45,971 nt of DNA, from contig DKQG01000020.1 of assembly GCA_002471575.1 (NCBI GenBank), positions 1-45,971 on the forward strand. The letters are read 5' to 3'. The stretch comes from Alphaproteobacteria bacterium UBA7314. Its GTDB lineage: Bacteria > Pseudomonadota > Alphaproteobacteria > MPNO01 > UBA830. Of this stretch, positions 25,729 to 34,186 are shown piece by piece (the first letter of the stretch is position 1; each line of letters begins with the position of its first letter). Both the position numbers and the translations under genes were made by a program. The notes beneath the pieces are model-generated. The model was given only the letters and a program-made list of their open reading frames with translations, was not told the origin of the DNA and searched no databases.

Positions 25729-26493
25729 ATGGATGTGAGCGGACATGGTGCCATTGTCGCAGGCGGTGCGTCGGGCCTGGGGGCCGCAACCGTCCGTGCC
25801 CTAGCAGCAGCCGGCGCGAAGGTCGCGGTTCTCGACGTTAATATTGAGGTCGCGCGGAAAACAGCCGGGGAGATCGGCGGGGTCGCCATCGAATGTGACG
25901 TCACCAACCCCGAGAAGGCTGAAGCCGCGGTCGATCAGGCGGTATTCGAGACCGGAGGCCCCCGGGTTCTGGTGAATTGCGCCGGTATTGGGCCGGCGGA
26001 GCGGATACTAGGTCGCGAAGGTCCGCAGCCGCTCGATCACTACGCACGCTGCATCAATGTCAACGTGGTTGGCACGTTCAACATGTTGCGGTTGGTCGCC
26101 CACAAGATGAGCCAGACCGATGCCCTGGACGACGACGGTGAACGAGGCGTGATCATAAACACGTCTTCCGTTGCCGCGTATGACGGCCAGGTTGGGCAGG
26201 CTGCTTATTCATCGTCCAAAGGCGCTATCGCAGGACTGACGCTGCCTGCCGCACGCGAACTTGCAAGGTTCGGCGTTCGGGTCGTTGCCATCGCGCCGGG
26301 CGTATTCGAAACGCCCATGCTGCGGGGGTTGCCGCAACCCGCGCAGGAATCCCTCGAGGTAGCGACACCGTTTCCCTCGCGGCTCGGGACGCCGGATGAA
26401 TATGCGAACTTCGTAATGTGCATTCTCGGCAACAAGATGCTGAACGGCGAAGTGGTCCGCCTGGACGGGGCGCTCCGGCTCGCGCACGGTTGA
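25729..26493 (+). CDS. Short-chain dehydrogenase, 3-hydroxyacyl-CoA dehydrogenase (HSD10)-like
   Basis: A 254-residue classical SDR. The NAD-binding GGASGLG lies at 12-18, NCAG at 83-86, Ser147 in NTSSVAAYDGQ, and the catalytic Tyr160 and Lys164 in YSSSK. The sequence AAYSSSKGAIAGLTLPAARE and the PGVFETPML segment resemble type II 3-hydroxyacyl-CoA dehydrogenases (HSD17B10 family). It probably oxidises a 3-hydroxyacyl-CoA in side-chain beta-oxidation, following the crotonase encoded divergently. A CoA ligase gene begins 11 bases after its stop. Confidence 0.88.
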   Translation: MDVSGHGAIVAGGASGLGAATVRALAAAGAKVAVLDVNIEVARKTAGEIGGVAIECDVTNPEKAEAAVDQAVFETGGPRVLVNCAGIGPAERILGREGPQPLDHYARCINVNVVGTFNMLRLVAHKMSQTDALDDDGERGVIINTSSVAAYDGQVGQAAYSSSKGAIAGLTLPAARELARFGVRVVAIAPGVFETPMLRGLPQPAQESLEVATPFPSRLGTPDEYANFVMCILGNKMLNGEVVRLDGALRLAHG

Positions 26494-26504
26494 GGTCTTG
26501 CCCG

Positions 26505-28334
26505 GTGACCAAACTCGCACAGGTGAACATGAATACGTTCGGCGTCAATGTCGAGCGGCGGTCCGACGGTACGGTCGTTCTCACCTGCCCGGAGCCGCTT
26601 GACGAACTGCCAAGCAGCATCATTGCCATGTTGCGGGATCATGCGGCGCAGCATCCCGATCGCGATTTTCTGTGCGAACGCGACGGATCCCGCGAATGGC
26701 GCCGGGTGACATATGCCGACGTACTGAATGCGGCCAATGCCATCGGTCAGGCGCTTCTCGACGGTGGGCACGGGTCGGATCGTCCGGTGGCGATCCTGTC
26801 TGACAATTCCATTGACCAGGCATTCGTCACCTTCGGGGCAATGACCGTCGGGGTGCCGGTGATGCCGGTATCGCCAGCCTATTCGTTGATGAGCAAGGAT
26901 CACGAAAAGCTCAAAAGCGTGATCGCGCATAACGACCCGTCTGCGATTTTCATCGAAAACCCGGAACCGTTTGCACCCGCCATCGCAGCGCTCGAACTTT
27001 CGGGGCGAACCCTTGTGACGAGCACGGGTGCCGATGGCATTCCAGGTGCGGTGTCCTTGTCCGACTGGCTGTCCGTGTCGGCGACAGATGCGTTGGACGA
27101 AGCGGTATCGCGTATTGATCTCGATACCATCGGCAAGATCCTGCTGACGTCCGGGTCAACAGGGCTTCCAAAGGGGGTGCTGAACACGCACCGCATGATG
27201 GTGTCCAACCAAGTGTCTCTATCCCAGATATACTCGTTTCTCCGCGACGAACCGCCCGTTCTTCTGGACTGGTTGCCCTGGAATCATACCTTCGGCGGTA
27301 ACTATAACCTTAACATGGTGCTGCATAACGGTGGGACCATGTATATCGACGAAGGACGCCCTGTGCCCGGCCGCATCGAGGCGACGATTGCAAACCTGCG
27401 CGAAATTTCGCCAACGCTCTATCTGAACGTCCCGCGCGGCTACGATCTGATGCTCCCGCTGCTGGAACAGGATGCGGCGGCGCGGGATAGCCTGTTCCGA
27501 AACCTGAAGAAGTTCTTCTTCGCGGGTGCCGCTCTGCCAGCGAATGTTTGGGAACGGCTGGATGCACTTGCCATCGCGGAGCGAGATGAACGGTTGCCCA
27601 TCACGACATCGCTGGGTTCCACTGAAACGGCACCCGCGGCGACCTATCTGAACTGGCTGCCGCAGTCTGCCAGCAATGTTGGCCTGCCGATGCCGGGCCA
27701 CGAGATCAAGCTGATCCCCAACGAGGACAAGCTGGAGATCCGCATGCGCGGACCGAACATCACGACGGGGTATTATAAACAAGACGATCTGACCCAAAAG
27801 GCCTTCGACGAGGAGAATTTTTTCTGCATCGGAGATGCGGGAAAATTCGAAGATGAAGACGATCCGTCGAAGGGGATCGTTTTCGACGGGCGCGTCGCGG
27901 AAAATTTCAAATTGCTGTCGGGAACCTGGGTGCATACCGGGCACCTTCGGCTGCAGGCGATCGCCGCTGCATCTCCAGTGATCCAGGATGCAGTCGTAAC
28001 CGGGCAAGATCGGGAGGATGTCGGATTGCTTGTATTTCCAAGTGTTACGGGGTCTCAATCGGTCGCAGGCGGGAATGCGGAGCTTGATAAAATCGTTTCT
28101 AGCGCCCCGGTTCACGATCATATTCGAAAGTGCCTTGGCTTTCATAATACCGACAATCCCGGTAGCTCTACGCGGATCCGCCGAGTACTCCTGATGACGG
28201 AACCGCCGCAGATTGACGCAGGTGAGATCACTGATAAAGGTTATATCAATCAGCGGGCTGTGCTGGCCCGCCGTGCGGAACTGGTCGAGCGTCTTTACAA
28301 AGGCGACGGCGACGATATCGTTGTAACAGATTAA
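26505..28334 (+). CDS. Feruloyl-CoA synthetase-like AMP-dependent acyl-CoA ligase
   Basis: A 609-residue adenylate-forming enzyme. The phosphate-binding loop TSGSTGLPKG is at about 215-224 and the adenine/Thr motif STETAP follows around 370. The C-terminal GR..ENFKLLSGTWV segment (about 464-478) is characteristic of feruloyl-CoA synthetases rather than general acyl-CoA ligases. It would activate an aromatic or phenylpropanoid acid with ATP and CoA. GTG 26505 has GAGG 9 bases upstream overlapping the preceding stop; ATG 26529 is the alternative. It lies in an operon with the SDR, and the crotonase is divergent, so ligase-hydratase-dehydrogenase could give chain shortening. True substrate not determinable here. 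Confidence 0.88.
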   Translation: MTKLAQVNMNTFGVNVERRSDGTVVLTCPEPLDELPSSIIAMLRDHAAQHPDRDFLCERDGSREWRRVTYADVLNAANAIGQALLDGGHGSDRPVAILSDNSIDQAFVTFGAMTVGVPVMPVSPAYSLMSKDHEKLKSVIAHNDPSAIFIENPEPFAPAIAALELSGRTLVTSTGADGIPGAVSLSDWLSVSATDALDEAVSRIDLDTIGKILLTSGSTGLPKGVLNTHRMMVSNQVSLSQIYSFLRDEPPVLLDWLPWNHTFGGNYNLNMVLHNGGTMYIDEGRPVPGRIEATIANLREISPTLYLNVPRGYDLMLPLLEQDAAARDSLFRNLKKFFFAGAALPANVWERLDALAIAERDERLPITTSLGSTETAPAATYLNWLPQSASNVGLPMPGHEIKLIPNEDKLEIRMRGPNITTGYYKQDDLTQKAFDEENFFCIGDAGKFEDEDDPSKGIVFDGRVAENFKLLSGTWVHTGHLRLQAIAAASPVIQDAVVTGQDREDVGLLVFPSVTGSQSVAGGNAELDKIVSSAPVHDHIRKCLGFHNTDNPGSSTRIRRVLLMTEPPQIDAGEITDKGYINQRAVLARRAELVERLYKGDGDDIVVTD

Positions 28335-28369
28335 AGAAAGAAACCGCGGTTCCGCGGAAGGGAGAGAGC

Positions 28370-29314
28370 ATGATTAAAGTTGCTGACATTACATTCGGAC
28401 GACTGCAGTCGCCGGACCTCGATGTAGCCGCAGAATTCCTGACGGATTTCGGTATGGTCAAAGTGGACCGCACCAGCGACAGGCTGTTCATGCGGGGAAC
28501 GGGAACCGATCCGGTGATCCACATCACGCACCTGGGGGACCCCAAGTTCATTGGTCTTGGATTTCGCACAAACAATATGGACGACCTGGAAAAAGTAACC
28601 AAGCTGGACGGTGCGTCCGGGATCGAAGATTTCGATGCACCCGGCGGCGGGAAGGTCGTGCGTCTCACCGATCCGCACGGCTATTCTGTCGAGATCGTTG
28701 GAGGACAGGAACAGGCCGAAGAAATCATCGTGCCGCGCTTCAAGGTCAATGATGTCGACAACAAAGACGTCCGCGCCGGCGAACTAACCAGGATTACGCC
28801 CGGGCCATCCCATGTCAAAAGGGTCGGTCATGCCGTTATCATGACGACCGATATCCAGGGCGGCACCAAATGGTATCGCGATACTCTGGGTCTCGTTTCA
28901 TCGGACGAAGTCTACGTCGAAAATGATGAGGATAAGGTTATCGCGACATTCAACCGGATCGACGCCGGTGACGAATATGTCGACCACCATACGTTCTTGT
29001 GTGTGCAGGGTGAGAAAATCGGGCTTAACCATATTTCGTTCCAGGTGCACGATATCGACGACGTTGCGATGGGCCATGCTCACCTGCAGTCCAAGGAAAA
29101 ATACGATCATATGTGGGGCATAGGCCGCCACGTGCTCGGCAGCCAGGTTTTTGATTATTGGTGCGATCCGTGGGGCCGGGTGCACGAGCACTGGACCGAC
29201 AGCGACCGGCTAAACGACAAGAACCCGCCAAACATGGTGCCAGTCGAGGAAGGCTTCAGTTCCCAGTGGGGGGAGCCCGTGCCCGAGCGCTTTATTACCC
29301 ACGCCACGCCATAA
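28370..29314 (+). CDS. VOC-family extradiol ring-cleavage dioxygenase (catechol 2,3-dioxygenase-like)
   Basis: A 314-residue type I extradiol dioxygenase with two vicinal-oxygen-chelate modules (about 1-115 and 150-290). The iron ligands expected for this family are present in the second module: His154 (VGHAV), His221 (LNHISFQ) and Glu273 (VHEHW). The closing CDPWGRVHEHWTDSDR matches the family signature. It would open a catechol-type ring next to the diol using O2 and Fe(II). GGGAGAGAGC precedes the ATG. It sits 35 bases after the ligase and 27 bases before the hydrolase, in one operon of ring degradation genes. Confidence 0.9.
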   Translation: MIKVADITFGRLQSPDLDVAAEFLTDFGMVKVDRTSDRLFMRGTGTDPVIHITHLGDPKFIGLGFRTNNMDDLEKVTKLDGASGIEDFDAPGGGKVVRLTDPHGYSVEIVGGQEQAEEIIVPRFKVNDVDNKDVRAGELTRITPGPSHVKRVGHAVIMTTDIQGGTKWYRDTLGLVSSDEVYVENDEDKVIATFNRIDAGDEYVDHHTFLCVQGEKIGLNHISFQVHDIDDVAMGHAHLQSKEKYDHMWGIGRHVLGSQVFDYWCDPWGRVHEHWTDSDRLNDKNPPNMVPVEEGFSSQWGEPVPERFITHATP

Positions 29315-29341
29315 GGCAGTAATTCAAGGGAGAACGATACG

Positions 29342-30133
29342 ATGAAGGCGACCGTCAACGGCGTCGAGCTGAACTACGAAGTATCCGGCAATCCGGAAAA
29401 GCCATGGCTGACTTTTTCCAACTCGCTGGCGACCAATCTGCATATGTGGGACGACCAGGCGACCGCGCTGGCCGACGACTTTCACATTCTGCGTTACGAC
29501 AAGCGCGGGCACGGTCAGTCCGAGCCGGTTTCAGGTGCCTACAGCTTCGACGATCTGATTGCCGACGTGGTCGGTCTCTGGGATCATCTCGGGATTGAGA
29601 AAACGCATTTCGTGGGTCTGTCGATCGGTGGGATGACCGCCCAGGGCATCATGCTGAAACACGCTGACCGGCTTATGTCTGTGGTGATTGCGAATTCGAT
29701 GGGCAAGGTTGCCCCTGAATTCGTCAGCGCCTGGCAGGATCGTATCGATTTGTCGCGAGAAAAGGGAATGGACCCGCTCATTCAGCCGACGATGGAACGC
29801 TGGTTTACCGAGGAATACAGAAATCAGGGTACTGCCGAGGCGCAGGCGATCGCCGATATGATCGCGACAACTTCCGTCAACGGTTATGCCGGCTGCGCGT
29901 CGGCGATCCAGAACCTGAGCTACCTGGACAGCCTCGATCAGATTACTGGCCTGCCCGTCCTATTCATCGCGGGGGCTCAGGATGCAGGTACACCACCGGC
30001 CGGTATGGAGGCGATGCACGCCAATATGCCGGGATCGGAATACGTATTGCTCGATCCTGCGGCGCATATTTCCAACGTCGAAAGGTCGGCGGATTTCACG
30101 CAGACCCTGTCGGGTTTTTTGGCAAAACATTAG
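29342..30133 (+). CDS. Alpha/beta hydrolase, 3-oxoadipate enol-lactonase (PcaD)-like
   Basis: A 263-residue alpha/beta hydrolase with the nucleophile elbow GLSIGG (Ser94), Asp214 (AGAQDAGTP) and His242 (PAAHISN) as catalytic triad. The N-terminal YDKRGHGQS and the FVGLSIGGMTAQG stretch are typical of PcaD-like enol-lactonases. In this setting, directly after an extradiol dioxygenase, it may act either as an enol-lactonase or as a C-C hydrolase on a meta-cleavage product. Sequence alone does not decide. GGGAGAACGAT lies before the ATG. Confidence 0.88.
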   Translation: MKATVNGVELNYEVSGNPEKPWLTFSNSLATNLHMWDDQATALADDFHILRYDKRGHGQSEPVSGAYSFDDLIADVVGLWDHLGIEKTHFVGLSIGGMTAQGIMLKHADRLMSVVIANSMGKVAPEFVSAWQDRIDLSREKGMDPLIQPTMERWFTEEYRNQGTAEAQAIADMIATTSVNGYAGCASAIQNLSYLDSLDQITGLPVLFIAGAQDAGTPPAGMEAMHANMPGSEYVLLDPAAHISNVERSADFTQTLSGFLAKH

Positions 30134-30178
30134 GTCCCGCCGCGGCCCATATCGCCGCCGGGTGAGAGGATAGATCAA

Positions 30179-31267
30179 GTGACCGACCTGTTTTCACCGA
30201 TAACCGCTGGACCTTTCGATCTACCGCATCGCGTCGTGATGGCGCCGATGACCCGCAACCGGGCGGAAGAAGGAAACGCGCCGCATTCCTTAAATGCTAA
30301 GTATTATAAGCAGCGCTCTGATGCCGCGCTGATCATCACCGAAGCGACGCAGGTGTGCCCGGAAGGAATGGGCTATCCGGGAACACCCGGCATCCATTCT
30401 GACGCGCAAATCGATGGCTGGCGGGCAGTGACGGACGCAGTGCACGAAACGGGCGGACGGATTATCCTGCAGCTCTGGCATGTCGGACGTATTTCGCATC
30501 CCGATTTGCAGCCGGGTGGTACAGAACCGGTTGCACCGTCCGCCATACAACCGGCGGGCGAGGCGATGACGCTGTCGGGTATGAAGCCGTTTGTGACGCC
30601 GCGAGCGCTGGAAACCGCTGAACTCCCCGCGTTGGTGGAGACGTATCGCACAGCCGCCAAAAACGCCGATATGGCCGGCTTCGATGGAGTCGAAGTGCAC
30701 GGTGCCAACGGATATCTGCTGGATCAGTTTACTCGAGATTCGACCAATAAACGGGATGACGTTTATGGCGGATCGGTCGAAAACCGCTGCCGCCTGCCGC
30801 TGGAGATCACCGACGCGGTGGTGGATGTATGGGGCGCCGACCGGGTGGGGTACAGGATATCCCCGTTCCAGCCCTATAACGACATCTCCGACTCAGATCC
30901 CGAAGCCACGTTCTGCTACCTGACCACGGAGCTAGCGAAGCGGAATCTTGTTTACCTGCACATGGTGGAAATGGGCGGAAACGAGGAAACTGGCGATTTT
31001 CTGTCCGGCCGAAACAAGCTCTTTGCGAAACTGCGGGACCTGTGGCCGAACACCCTCATTACGAACGGGGGCTATGATCGCGCGAAAGCGGACGCCGTGA
31101 TCGGAGGCGGCCTAGCGGACATGGTATCGTTCGGTGCTCCGTATCTTGCCAATCCGGATTTGGCGGAGCGTTTGCACAGCGGTGCCGCCTATAACGAGCC
31201 CGATCGGGCAACGTTTTATGGCGGGAGCGCCAAAGGATATACAGATTACCCATTTCTGGGCGACTGA
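30179..31267 (+). CDS. Old Yellow Enzyme-family NADH:flavin oxidoreductase
   Basis: A 362-residue FMN-dependent TIM-barrel ene-reductase. Conserved features: MAPMTRNRA near residues 21-29, WHVGR, the substrate-binding pair His174/Asn177 followed by Tyr179 in VEVHGANGYLLDQF, and a C-terminal TNGGYDRAKAD phosphate-binding region. The His/Asn pair is that of NemA/xenobiotic-reductase-like classical OYEs, which reduce activated C=C bonds such as those in enones or maleylacetate-like intermediates. GTG 30179 has GAGAGGA 8 bases upstream. It is the last intact gene of the ligase-dioxygenase-hydrolase run; a broken YCII-like gene faces it from the other strand. Confidence 0.9.
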   Translation: MTDLFSPITAGPFDLPHRVVMAPMTRNRAEEGNAPHSLNAKYYKQRSDAALIITEATQVCPEGMGYPGTPGIHSDAQIDGWRAVTDAVHETGGRIILQLWHVGRISHPDLQPGGTEPVAPSAIQPAGEAMTLSGMKPFVTPRALETAELPALVETYRTAAKNADMAGFDGVEVHGANGYLLDQFTRDSTNKRDDVYGGSVENRCRLPLEITDAVVDVWGADRVGYRISPFQPYNDISDSDPEATFCYLTTELAKRNLVYLHMVEMGGNEETGDFLSGRNKLFAKLRDLWPNTLITNGGYDRAKADAVIGGGLADMVSFGAPYLANPDLAERLHSGAAYNEPDRATFYGGSAKGYTDYPFLGD

Positions 31268-31314
31268 CTCCCGAAATCCGTCGATCTGCGACCCGTTGCC
31301 GGCGCTAAGAGAAG

Positions 31315-31593
31315 CTAACCGTGACGGCGCAGAAAACGTGTCAAGATCAGGTTGCCCCAGACATCATTCCTCGTAAACGGGTCCCTCTTGATGAATGACT
31401 GGATTCCGGCCTCGTCGGGTGTCTCGATCAGAAACATCTAACTAATCATGGTTTTGCCGTCTTCCGCCAGCGACGGACCCGAGAGGGTGATAGCGATCCC
31501 ACATTCCTTCCGATAGGTGCGGTGTTCGTTCACGAATTTCGTCCGGGTCTCGACCCAGTCGGGTTCGTCAATGCTGCGCAGGCAGAAAAGCAC
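31315..31593 (-). pseudogene. YCII-related protein interrupted by one amber codon
   Basis: The frame begins at GTG 31593 (VLFCLRSIDEPDW) with AGGA about 8 bases upstream. It runs through HRTYRKECGIAITLSGPSLA and DDGK-like EDGKTMIS, meets TAG at 31440-31438, then continues in the same frame with MFLIETPDEAGIQSFIKRDP and RNDVWGNLIL to a second TAG at 31315. Joined, this is a ~92-residue YCII domain (ferredoxin-like fold, often fused to or beside catabolic or sigma-factor genes) of normal length. A single substitution explains the loss. YCII proteins are small proposed dehalogenase/muconolactone-isomerase-like enzymes, which fits the ring-degradation setting. Confidence 0.65.
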
Positions 31594-31944
31594 TCGGTGC
31601 GTCCTGCTCTTGAAAGCTGTCTCCATACGGGCTCGAAGCCGGTTACACAAATCTATGAGGACGCTTGGCTTGTCTGGCGTTTATCCCGTCTATTCGGCTC
31701 GCGCGATGCTGGATTACGTATACCAAGTTTTCGACGCCCGAATTGTTTTTGGGCCGGGATGAATAGCCCTGATCGGAGAAGAGGCCGAGAAGCCCGATGC
31801 ATCCTCAATCCTGCTTGTCTAACCCAATTCCCAGAAAGTAGCTGCCGATGCGGCGCCCAGAACTCAGCCTCGCGTTGCTATAGCAAAACCGCGCGTCTAT
31901 CCTAATTCCACGACCAGTTTGGGCATGGGGAGCAAGACAGACGA
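31594..31944. other. Gap without a recognisable gene
   Basis: The 351 bases between the broken YCII-like gene and the cysteine hydrolase contain only short frames on both strands. None has a plausible start with a ribosome site or a motif I recognise. The hydrolase promoter presumably lies in the last ~100 bases, but no clear -35/-10 pair stands out. Confidence 0.5.
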
Positions 31945-32640
31945 ATGGTTCATCAGGTAACCGTCCGGCAGGAAATAATTGACCGCGTCCTTGCGCGGCG
32001 AGGACGGCACCACTTATACGAAACTCTGGATCCGGCAGAGACTGCCTTTGTCGTCATCGACATGCAGAACATGTTCTGCGAACCGGGCGCGCCGGCAGAA
32101 GTCCCGGCTTCACGGGGTATCTGCGAGTCGATAAATCGCCTGTGCGACGAACTTCGGGAGATGGGTGGGCTGGTGATCTGGATCACCAGCGCGACCACAT
32201 CCGCGAACGGCAAGAGTGACTGGGAACACTTCATACGCAACTTCGTGGCCGAGGATATTCAAGAACGAACCATAGAGGCGCTCAAGCCGGGTGGCCACGG
32301 CGAGCAGATCTGGAAGGACTTGGAAGTCAGGGATAATGACCTGATCGTTCGCAAGAACAGGTATTCCTGCCTGACGCCGGGCTCGTCAATGCTGCAGAGC
32401 GTGCTGTCGAGCCAAGGCATCCGCAATGTGCTGATCGGCGGTACCAAGACCAATATCTGCTGCGAAAGCACCGGCCGCGACGCCATGATGCTGGATTACA
32501 ACGTTGTCATGGTCGAAGATTGCAATGCCGCACTCTCAGACGACGAACATCGTTCGGCGCTGGAGAACGTCATCCAGCAGTTCGGTGATGTCATGACCGT
32601 GGACGAGGTCACCGCCGTGTTGCGAAACCGTCAGAACTGA
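31945..32640 (+). CDS. Isochorismatase-family cysteine hydrolase
   Basis: A 231-residue cysteine hydrolase with the full catalytic triad: Asp39 (VVIDMQN), Lys137 (VRKNRYS) and Cys172 in TKTNICCEST. The family includes ureidoacrylate, N-carbamoylsarcosine and maleamate amidohydrolases as well as isochorismatases. The TNxCxEST form and a preceding region around EPGAPAEVP favour an amidase-type member. In this neighbourhood it may hydrolyse a nitrogen-containing ring-cleavage product such as a maleamate-like compound; that is inference. It is followed within 6 bases by a ring-hydroxylase beta-type subunit and then an SDR, forming a three-gene operon. Confidence 0.9.
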   Translation: MVHQVTVRQEIIDRVLARRGRHHLYETLDPAETAFVVIDMQNMFCEPGAPAEVPASRGICESINRLCDELREMGGLVIWITSATTSANGKSDWEHFIRNFVAEDIQERTIEALKPGGHGEQIWKDLEVRDNDLIVRKNRYSCLTPGSSMLQSVLSSQGIRNVLIGGTKTNICCESTGRDAMMLDYNVVMVEDCNAALSDDEHRSALENVIQQFGDVMTVDEVTAVLRNRQN

Positions 32641-32646
32641 CGAACC

Positions 32647-33129
32647 ATGAATCTCGATCCCGTATTAGTCCGAAAGATCGAAGTCTTTCTATACCACGAA
32701 GCCCGTTTGCTCGACGAACGTCGGTTCGAAGACTGGATGGCACTGTTCGCCGATGACGGGATCTACTGGATACCTGCCACCCCGGATCAGGAAGATCCGC
32801 TTGGCGAGGTTTCGATCGCCTATGAAGACCGGCAGTTGATCGATGTCCGCGTCCGCCGGCTGCGGCATCCGGAAAACTATGCCGACCAGCCGACCGTCAG
32901 AACCCGGCGGGTAATCGGTAACGTTATGATCGTCTTGCCGGAAAACGGCGTCGTGGTCGCGCGGTCGAATTTCACACTTGCCGATCTGCAGGGCGACGAA
33001 CAGCGTATCTTTCTTGGGGAATACGTTCACACGCTCCGGCCCGCCGGTGACGATTACGAAATTGTCCAAAAACGTGTCAATCTGCTGAATTGTGATGCCC
33101 CCATGGGCGGCATTGTCGTGCCATTCTGA
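32647..33129 (+). CDS. Orphan aromatic-ring-hydroxylating dioxygenase beta subunit
   Basis: A 160-residue member of the ring-hydroxylating dioxygenase beta family. It has IEVFLYHEARLLDERRFEDW at the start, LFADDGIYWIP, RVRRLRHPENYADQP and an INL-type end with NCDAPMGGIVVPF. No alpha subunit is adjacent: the only two-component alpha in the window (17080-18396) has its own beta, and the oxygenase at 37961 is the homomeric type. It may assemble with a distant alpha, replace the other beta, or have become an independent NTF2-like enzyme. Its stop shares a base with the start of the next SDR (TGATG). Confidence 0.87.
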   Translation: MNLDPVLVRKIEVFLYHEARLLDERRFEDWMALFADDGIYWIPATPDQEDPLGEVSIAYEDRQLIDVRVRRLRHPENYADQPTVRTRRVIGNVMIVLPENGVVVARSNFTLADLQGDEQRIFLGEYVHTLRPAGDDYEIVQKRVNLLNCDAPMGGIVVPF

Positions 33130-33857
33130 TGGCGGATCAGGGAGCCGCGGTCGTGATCGGCGCTGGGGATGCGCTGGGCGGGGCGATCGCCCGACGGTTC
33201 GCAAAAGGGGGACTTGTCGCCGTTCCGTCTCGCCGAAAGATCCAACCGCTCGGTGAACTGGTGGCGCAGATTGAGGCGCAAGGCGGCCGGGCCGAAGGCA
33301 TACCGTGCGATGCGCGCGACGAAGAAGCCGTTATCGAGATGTTCGACCGTATCGAGGCGGAAATCGGTCCCGTGGAGTTGTTTGTGTTCAACACAGGTGC
33401 TCAGCACCGGTCTTCCATTCTGGACATGACGACACGCATCTACCGGCAAGTCTGGGAAAGCGCGACGTTGGCGGGTTTCGTTACCGGCCGCGAGGCGGCG
33501 CGCCGGATGGCTGCGCAGGGCAGGGGCACGATCATATTTACCGGCGCGACTGCGAGCGTCCGTGGCGGCGCGAATTTCGCGTCTTTCGCCAGCGCGAAAC
33601 ACGCACTTCGCGCCCTCGCTCAGTCGATGGCCCGGGAGCTCGGGCCGATGGGTGTCCATGTAGGTCATATCATTGTCGACGGCATGATCGATTCCGAAGC
33701 CGTCAGAACAAAATTTCCAGACGAGACGGATGCGCTGCCGGACGGCGGTATGCTGGATCCGGACCATATCGCGGAGGCTTATTGGGCGATGCACACGCAA
33801 CCCAAGGACGCCTGGACGTTCGAAATGGATATCCGCCCGTCGGTAGAACGCTGGTAG
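33129..33857 (+). CDS. Atypical SDR-family protein lacking the catalytic tyrosine
   Basis: A 242-residue SDR fold protein. The nucleotide loop is GAGDALGG (11-18), an SDR variant, and NTG replaces NAG at 88-90. Ser143 is present in FTGATAS, but the YxxxK motif reads FASAK, so Phe153 stands where the catalytic Tyr should be while Lys157 is kept. The flanking HALRALAQSMARELGPMGVH segment is typical of an SDR subgroup that lacks the tyrosine. It may therefore not be an ordinary dehydrogenase. Translation is coupled to the beta subunit upstream. Its 3' end abuts or slightly overlaps the decayed acyl-CoA ligase on the other strand. Confidence 0.85.
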   Translation: MADQGAAVVIGAGDALGGAIARRFAKGGLVAVPSRRKIQPLGELVAQIEAQGGRAEGIPCDARDEEAVIEMFDRIEAEIGPVELFVFNTGAQHRSSILDMTTRIYRQVWESATLAGFVTGREAARRMAAQGRGTIIFTGATASVRGGANFASFASAKHALRALAQSMARELGPMGVHVGHIIVDGMIDSEAVRTKFPDETDALPDGGMLDPDHIAEAYWAMHTQPKDAWTFEMDIRPSVERW

Positions 33858-34185
33858 CCGGTGTATCCGCCGACGATGGCCATGTCCTTCTTGCGGTCGT
33901 GAAAAACAGATATCCGACATCGTCGAATTGCCCTATATCGCCGCTATGAAGACAGCCGTTCCGCAGGGTCTGGGCGGTTTCCTCCGATAGGTACGACAAC
34001 CTGGCATGATTTGGGGGCCTGTCGCGCTGTTTTCTCCGACCTCACTCGGGGGCGGGGGGGCTTTCGTCGAACTCCAAGTTGAGGATCTCGACGTCGCTCA
34101 TCGCTAGCGGGACGTCGACCGATCCTGATTTCCATGAACCACGCGCCGGATTGTCTGTGAGAACTCGGCTGGCTAGCCCGTCCTG
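33850..34185 (-). pseudogene. Acyl-CoA ligase C-terminal remnant with several frameshifts
   Basis: Reading leftwards from the alcohol dehydrogenase stop, three frames in turn spell a continuous AMP-dependent synthetase C-terminus. These are RVLTDNPARGSWKSGSVDVP then MSDVEILNLEFDE; after a C-rich run, EVGENSATGPQIMPG; after a second shift near 33995, LSYLSEETAQTLRNGC and LHSGDIGQFDDVGYLFF; after a third shift at a T5 run near 33907, HDRKKDMAIVGGYTGYQ. These correspond to the GSVGVP, GEVGE..GPQxMxGY, LxTGDIGxxDxxGYxxxxDRxKD and GGYxxxP motifs of the family. No N-terminal part is present. The gene body was probably lost and the rest has drifted. Confidence 0.75.
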
Positions 34186-34186
34186 C

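Noticed and set aside
31438..31440. TAG in the YCII-like gene as a programmed amber codon (pyrrolysine or suppressor)
   Set aside because: No sign of such a system in the window and no known amber use in this family; a point mutation is simpler.
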